Below are positions 62,501 through 64,000 of a stretch of DNA of 64,000 nt, piece by piece. The stretch is from Mya arenaria. Lineage: Eukaryota > Mollusca > Bivalvia > Myida > Myidae. Under the pieces are notes generated by a model that made no database searches, was not told the origin of the DNA, and saw only the letters and a list, made by a program, of their open reading frames with translations. The first letter of the stretch is position 1. Every line of letters begins with the position of its first letter. The stretch spans positions 73,285,546 through 73,349,545 of the forward strand of contig NC_069125.1 in the NCBI RefSeq assembly GCF_026914265.1, in the 5' to 3' direction. Both the position numbers and the translations under genes were made by a program.

Positions 62501-63978
62501 TGACAAATACCAAAATTCAAATATCTTCTAGTAATGATATTCAGTCAATAGGGCTTTAAGAATGTCCTAGATTTAATCTGTTTCTGTATCTTTCAAGTTC
62601 TGTAGGCTTTGATTACTACAAAAACACTTTTTGAAGAACCAATATTTTCAAAGTAGATTTCTGAAAAATGCAAAAAAGGAGTGAGAATAGAGCTCTAAGG
62701 CAACAATTAGCTTTATCAAAAGAAAAATAAAGTAAATTTTTGATACACTAATTACACTATTTAACATATTCTTTTATGAACAAAAAAATACAGAACCAGA
62801 TGTTGACCTAGAGAACAAGAAGGGCAATCTTACCAAACTGTGTCTGGAAGACTCTGTGGCCCGTGTCACCCTCCATATAGTATGTCGACTGGAAATACAG
62901 GCAGTAACAATGTTAGCACTGATGCATTAAGTGTTACTTTGAAGTCTATATTAGGCTGCATTGACCAGTAAAACTGCCAAGAGTGACCTTGACCTTTGAG
63001 CAATGTAGCGCGCAAAAGAAAACTTCCTGACCTCTACACTGTGCATTCTAGGACAGGCAGATAGGTACATATTCATACTTATTACTATAGTCAATTGATG
63101 AAGCTCAATAGAATCTAATGCAATCATTTTCTTAGTCAAAATTCTCTTCATAAAATCATGATAAGATTACTAAGTGAGATGATGCCAGCTATTGCTGTAT
63201 CTTGAAGTGTTGTAGTCATGTATTAACAAGAGGTATACCTCGTTAAAGTCACCGACTCTAGGAATGTGATTCTTCCTGGACTTCCCGAGATATGCTCCCG
63301 TGTTTGATATCACCACTGAAACAGTGAACCATCAAGTTGATCTTCAACAGAACAACATAATTTTTATATAAACAATTCAGAATGAAATACTTCATTTCAA
63401 CTCAATAAGTCTTTCATAAAGGTAAATGATGAAATATCCAGAAACACAAATACATTCTACAAAATGTCTTGATGATTAAGTCTCCATTCACTCAGCTAGA
63501 CAGAGCATCTACCTGCTGTGTTGGCCAAGACATCACCATGGTTCTCATCACGTTCCAGGATCGGAGATATGATCACCATGTTATACTTTTTGGCAAGCTG
63601 TTGGTCAGAAATATCAAACTTTAACCAAGATACTAACTAATTATTCTTCATGTCCTACAGGTGTTTTTGTCAGAATGGCTCTTATTTTACAATTATTGAA
63701 CAATCTTAATACTTCAAACAGTAACTATTCAAGTGACATTACTTAAATTTCACTAAACAGATAGTGCAAGGATACACAAACATATCAAATTCAAAACTAT
63801 TGTACACATAGATTGCCTAAAGCAGAGTACAATCTCATTTCCAACCCTAAGCGGGATAATTACATTCTATGATTCTTGCTCACCTCCTGCAGCAGTCTGG
63901 TGGTCGGGCCGTCCTCTGCAGACTCCGCAAACTGACACCAAGGGTGCTTCTCCCGTGTACAGAAGGCAAATGGCATTG
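44521..63978 (-). CDS. UPB1: Beta-ureidopropionase (UPB1), C-terminal 264 residues, 11 exons, 5' end outside window
   Basis: Carbon-nitrogen hydrolase that converts N-carbamoyl-beta-alanine (or the amino-isobutyrate form) to the beta-amino acid, CO2 and ammonia in pyrimidine breakdown. Exons, in order: 63978-63884, 63597-63513, 63315-63239, 62888-62834, 61352-61238, 61002-60921, 60657-60615, 58533-58507, 58336-58296, 49771-49685 and 44610-44521. All junctions are GT-AG and phases agree; 797 nt. Landmarks in order: [34 protein letters not shown], holding the catalytic lysine; [13 protein letters not shown], holding the nucleophilic cysteine; [48 protein letters not shown]; ending DIVKENW. The catalytic glutamate just before MPFAF would be in the next exon upstream, beyond the window. 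Compared with about 384 residues in human, roughly 120 N-terminal residues are missing. The last two introns are 4.9 and 8.5 kb and mostly repeats. Confidence 0.95.
44777..46979 (-). mobile_element. Family A element, both termini, interrupted by a MITE
   Basis: Left end AACAAGAGCT with hairpin GTCACA-gta-TGTGAT and ATGCCCCCGAATG. Right end a GGAC tract (ggacggacggactgacggacggac), tgcgattttaatatgcccac, ttccgacgGCAT and TAAAAA. About eleven 180-bp units lie between. One unit is split at 45983/46297 by a Harbinger-like MITE. It lies in the last UPB1 intron. Confidence 0.8.
45984..46296. mobile_element. Harbinger-like MITE, copy 2, TTA target duplication
   Basis: Starts GGCCTAAAAAAAAAAATG and ends TTTTTTTGGCC, flanked by TTA at 45981-45983 and 46297-46299. 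The uninterrupted host unit elsewhere reads gcaagttattttaaaatc. Here it reads gcaagtta-[MITE]-ttattttaaaatc, so the empty site can be read directly and the duplication is exactly TTA. Internal gggttacccgaccctacct is shared with copy 1 at 24244-24589. Confidence 0.85.
47040..47420. repeat. 60-bp minisatellite with donor-like motif
   Basis: Five to six units of ctcaccaactgtatgaattg, cttacctgttgaccaccacc and agtactgtagtcctaacaag, period 60 bp. On the UPB1 sense strand each typical unit reads CAACAG|GTAAGC, a near-consensus 5' splice site. The phrase cttacctg links it to the 21-bp array that follows directly, which probably grew from it. Confidence 0.75.
47425..49535. repeat. 21-bp minisatellite, ~100 copies, with repeated 5' splice-site cores
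   Basis: A 2.1-kb array of a 21-bp unit, ctgcacaccacctgtcctta plus one base. Because 21 is a multiple of three, unbroken frames run on both strands: 701 codons on + (heptad LPAHHLS) and 639 and 362 codons on -. These are artefacts of the period, with no unique flanking coding sequence. Variants (cttatctg, gcaaacc, tttccttcac) occur in blocks, showing block duplication. On the - strand, which is UPB1 sense, the common unit holds CAGGTAAGGACAGG. It lies wholly in the last UPB1 intron, about 150 bases downstream of the donor of exon 49771-49685. Confidence 0.9.
50060..50430 (+). mobile_element. Family F fragment plus a short direct repeat
   Basis: tttttagctctaccaaaggccagaagatc at about 50066, then aaacaattgcttgtgaacacgatacagtcttcag matching about 6555-6600. 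From about 50310 to 50425 a unit of roughly 40-50 bp containing gaagtctatttttagccaagtttacatg is repeated two to three times. Confidence 0.55.
50430..51530. other. UPB1 intron, nothing recognised
   Basis: AT-rich sequence of UPB1 intron between exons 49771 and 58296. No recognisable exon on either strand. Confidence 0.4.
51532..51925. repeat. Two-copy ~200-bp tandem duplication
   Basis: 51532-51725 and about 51735-51925 share tgcattttgataggaattatt, attttccttaaacaa, cgtgtatgttcataaaa, taatcaaagcac, gcgattgaaaggggc and tgcattgtaac in the same order with moderate divergence. It is an old local duplication. Confidence 0.65.
52150..52930 (+). mobile_element. Family F dispersed repeat
   Basis: Starts ttagctctattggccaaagtg, then aatgtttgttcaaattatgcccctggggtcattactggcc (repeated once), ggtatacttaaattgggaaatg, and later caaagctggcccaacccc, taaagctacagcaatgaaattttgac. 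It is co-linear with 6700-7580. Open frames here are short and degenerate. Confidence 0.6.
52935..58290. other. UPB1 intron, 5.3 kb, mostly unrecognised
   Basis: AT-rich, low in recognisable repeats. A possible tRNA-derived SINE remnant lies at 54240-54310 (see separate entry). Around 57000-57240 there are phrases (ggaccataactgtgtctgagcaaagcttg, aagtttcatccagatccagcc) of the kind seen in dispersed bivalve repeats. No exon was recognised. Confidence 0.4.
54240..54310 (+). repeat. Possible tRNA-derived SINE remnant
   Basis: The segment tagcggcgctgtagagtcag, cctgcagagccaggggtatg, ggttcaatcctc resembles a degenerate A box and a good B box (GGTTCAATCC) of a tRNA promoter at a tRNA-like spacing. 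The cloverleaf does not close, so it is not a functional tRNA gene. Confidence 0.35.
58970..60570. repeat. 40-bp minisatellite with higher-order structure
   Basis: About 40 units of acagctaaatgacaagacat plus a variable 10-mer (atccagccta, atatggtcta, acacggccta, agccggtgta) plus tgtgtggatc. The blocks about 59181-59560 and 59621-60000 are almost identical at an offset of 440 bp (11 units). From about 60010 onward the array changes to 80-bp dimers alternating with ataactcaatgacaatacgtagctggttca. It lies in a UPB1 intron and ends about 45 bases from the exon at 60615. Confidence 0.9.
60780..60830 (+). repeat. Possible tRNA-like A-box remnant
   Basis: tgagctcagttggtaaagcagg matches a tRNA A-box region, but the expected B box is poor (ggtttgaaaa). 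Probably a decayed SINE fragment; weak. Confidence 0.2.
61360..62825. other. UPB1 intron, nothing recognised
   Basis: AT-rich intron between the exon with the catalytic cysteine (61238-61352) and the exon 62834-62888. No repeats with clear period and no extra exon. Confidence 0.45.
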
Positions 63979-64000
63979 CTAAACATCAACCACCCAGTTA

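Overview
The window is animal nuclear DNA, most likely from a bivalve mollusc. It is AT-rich, its genes are split by GT-AG introns, and it is crowded with minisatellites and with short dispersed elements that carry tandem-repeat cores. The phylum is inferred from the style of the repeats; no sequence comparison was run. Coding exons were found by matching translated, phase-consistent segments to well-known animal protein families.

Four genes are supported. (1) The 3' end of an RNFT1/RNFT2-type RING-finger membrane protein on the + strand, with the last exon at 3102-3236. (2) A complete DENR (density-regulated protein) gene on the - strand, 15835 down to 8471, six coding exons, 192 residues. 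(3) A complete FET-family RNA-binding protein (FUS/EWSR1/TAF15/cabeza type) on the + strand, 21474-36790, fifteen coding exons, 506 residues. (4) The C-terminal two thirds of beta-ureidopropionase (UPB1) on the - strand, eleven exons from 63978 down to 44521; its 5' end lies beyond the window. RNFT and DENR are convergent, DENR and FET are head to head, and FET and UPB1 are convergent. The genes are unrelated in function: ubiquitin ligation, translation re-initiation, RNA processing and pyrimidine catabolism.

The space between exons is mostly repeats. Several element families (A: 3.9-5.5, 13.8-15.3, 37.5-38.3, 44.8-47.0 kb; B: 8.6-10.5, 13.1-13.8, 39.3-40.2 kb; C: 13.0, 16.2-17.7, 25.3-26.0 kb; D: 43.0-44.2 kb) differ in sequence but share one plan: a terminal AACAAGA, usually a short hairpin, a subterminal inverted repeat, a core of roughly 145-185 bp tandem units, the matching inverted repeat, then TAAAAA. 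This recalls Helentron/HINE-type non-autonomous elements. There are also two Harbinger-like MITEs with TTA target duplications, a decayed LINE 3' end, a fold-back element and at least seven minisatellites.

The two most unusual observations concern splice sites inside minisatellites. The 72-bp array at 1-1115 is built from the first half of the RNFT RING motif together with its 5' splice site, so it appears to be a tandemly amplified exon-intron boundary. The roughly 100-copy 21-bp array at 47425-49535, read on the UPB1 sense strand, shows the 5' splice-site core CAG|GTAA in about two thirds of its units, all within one intron.
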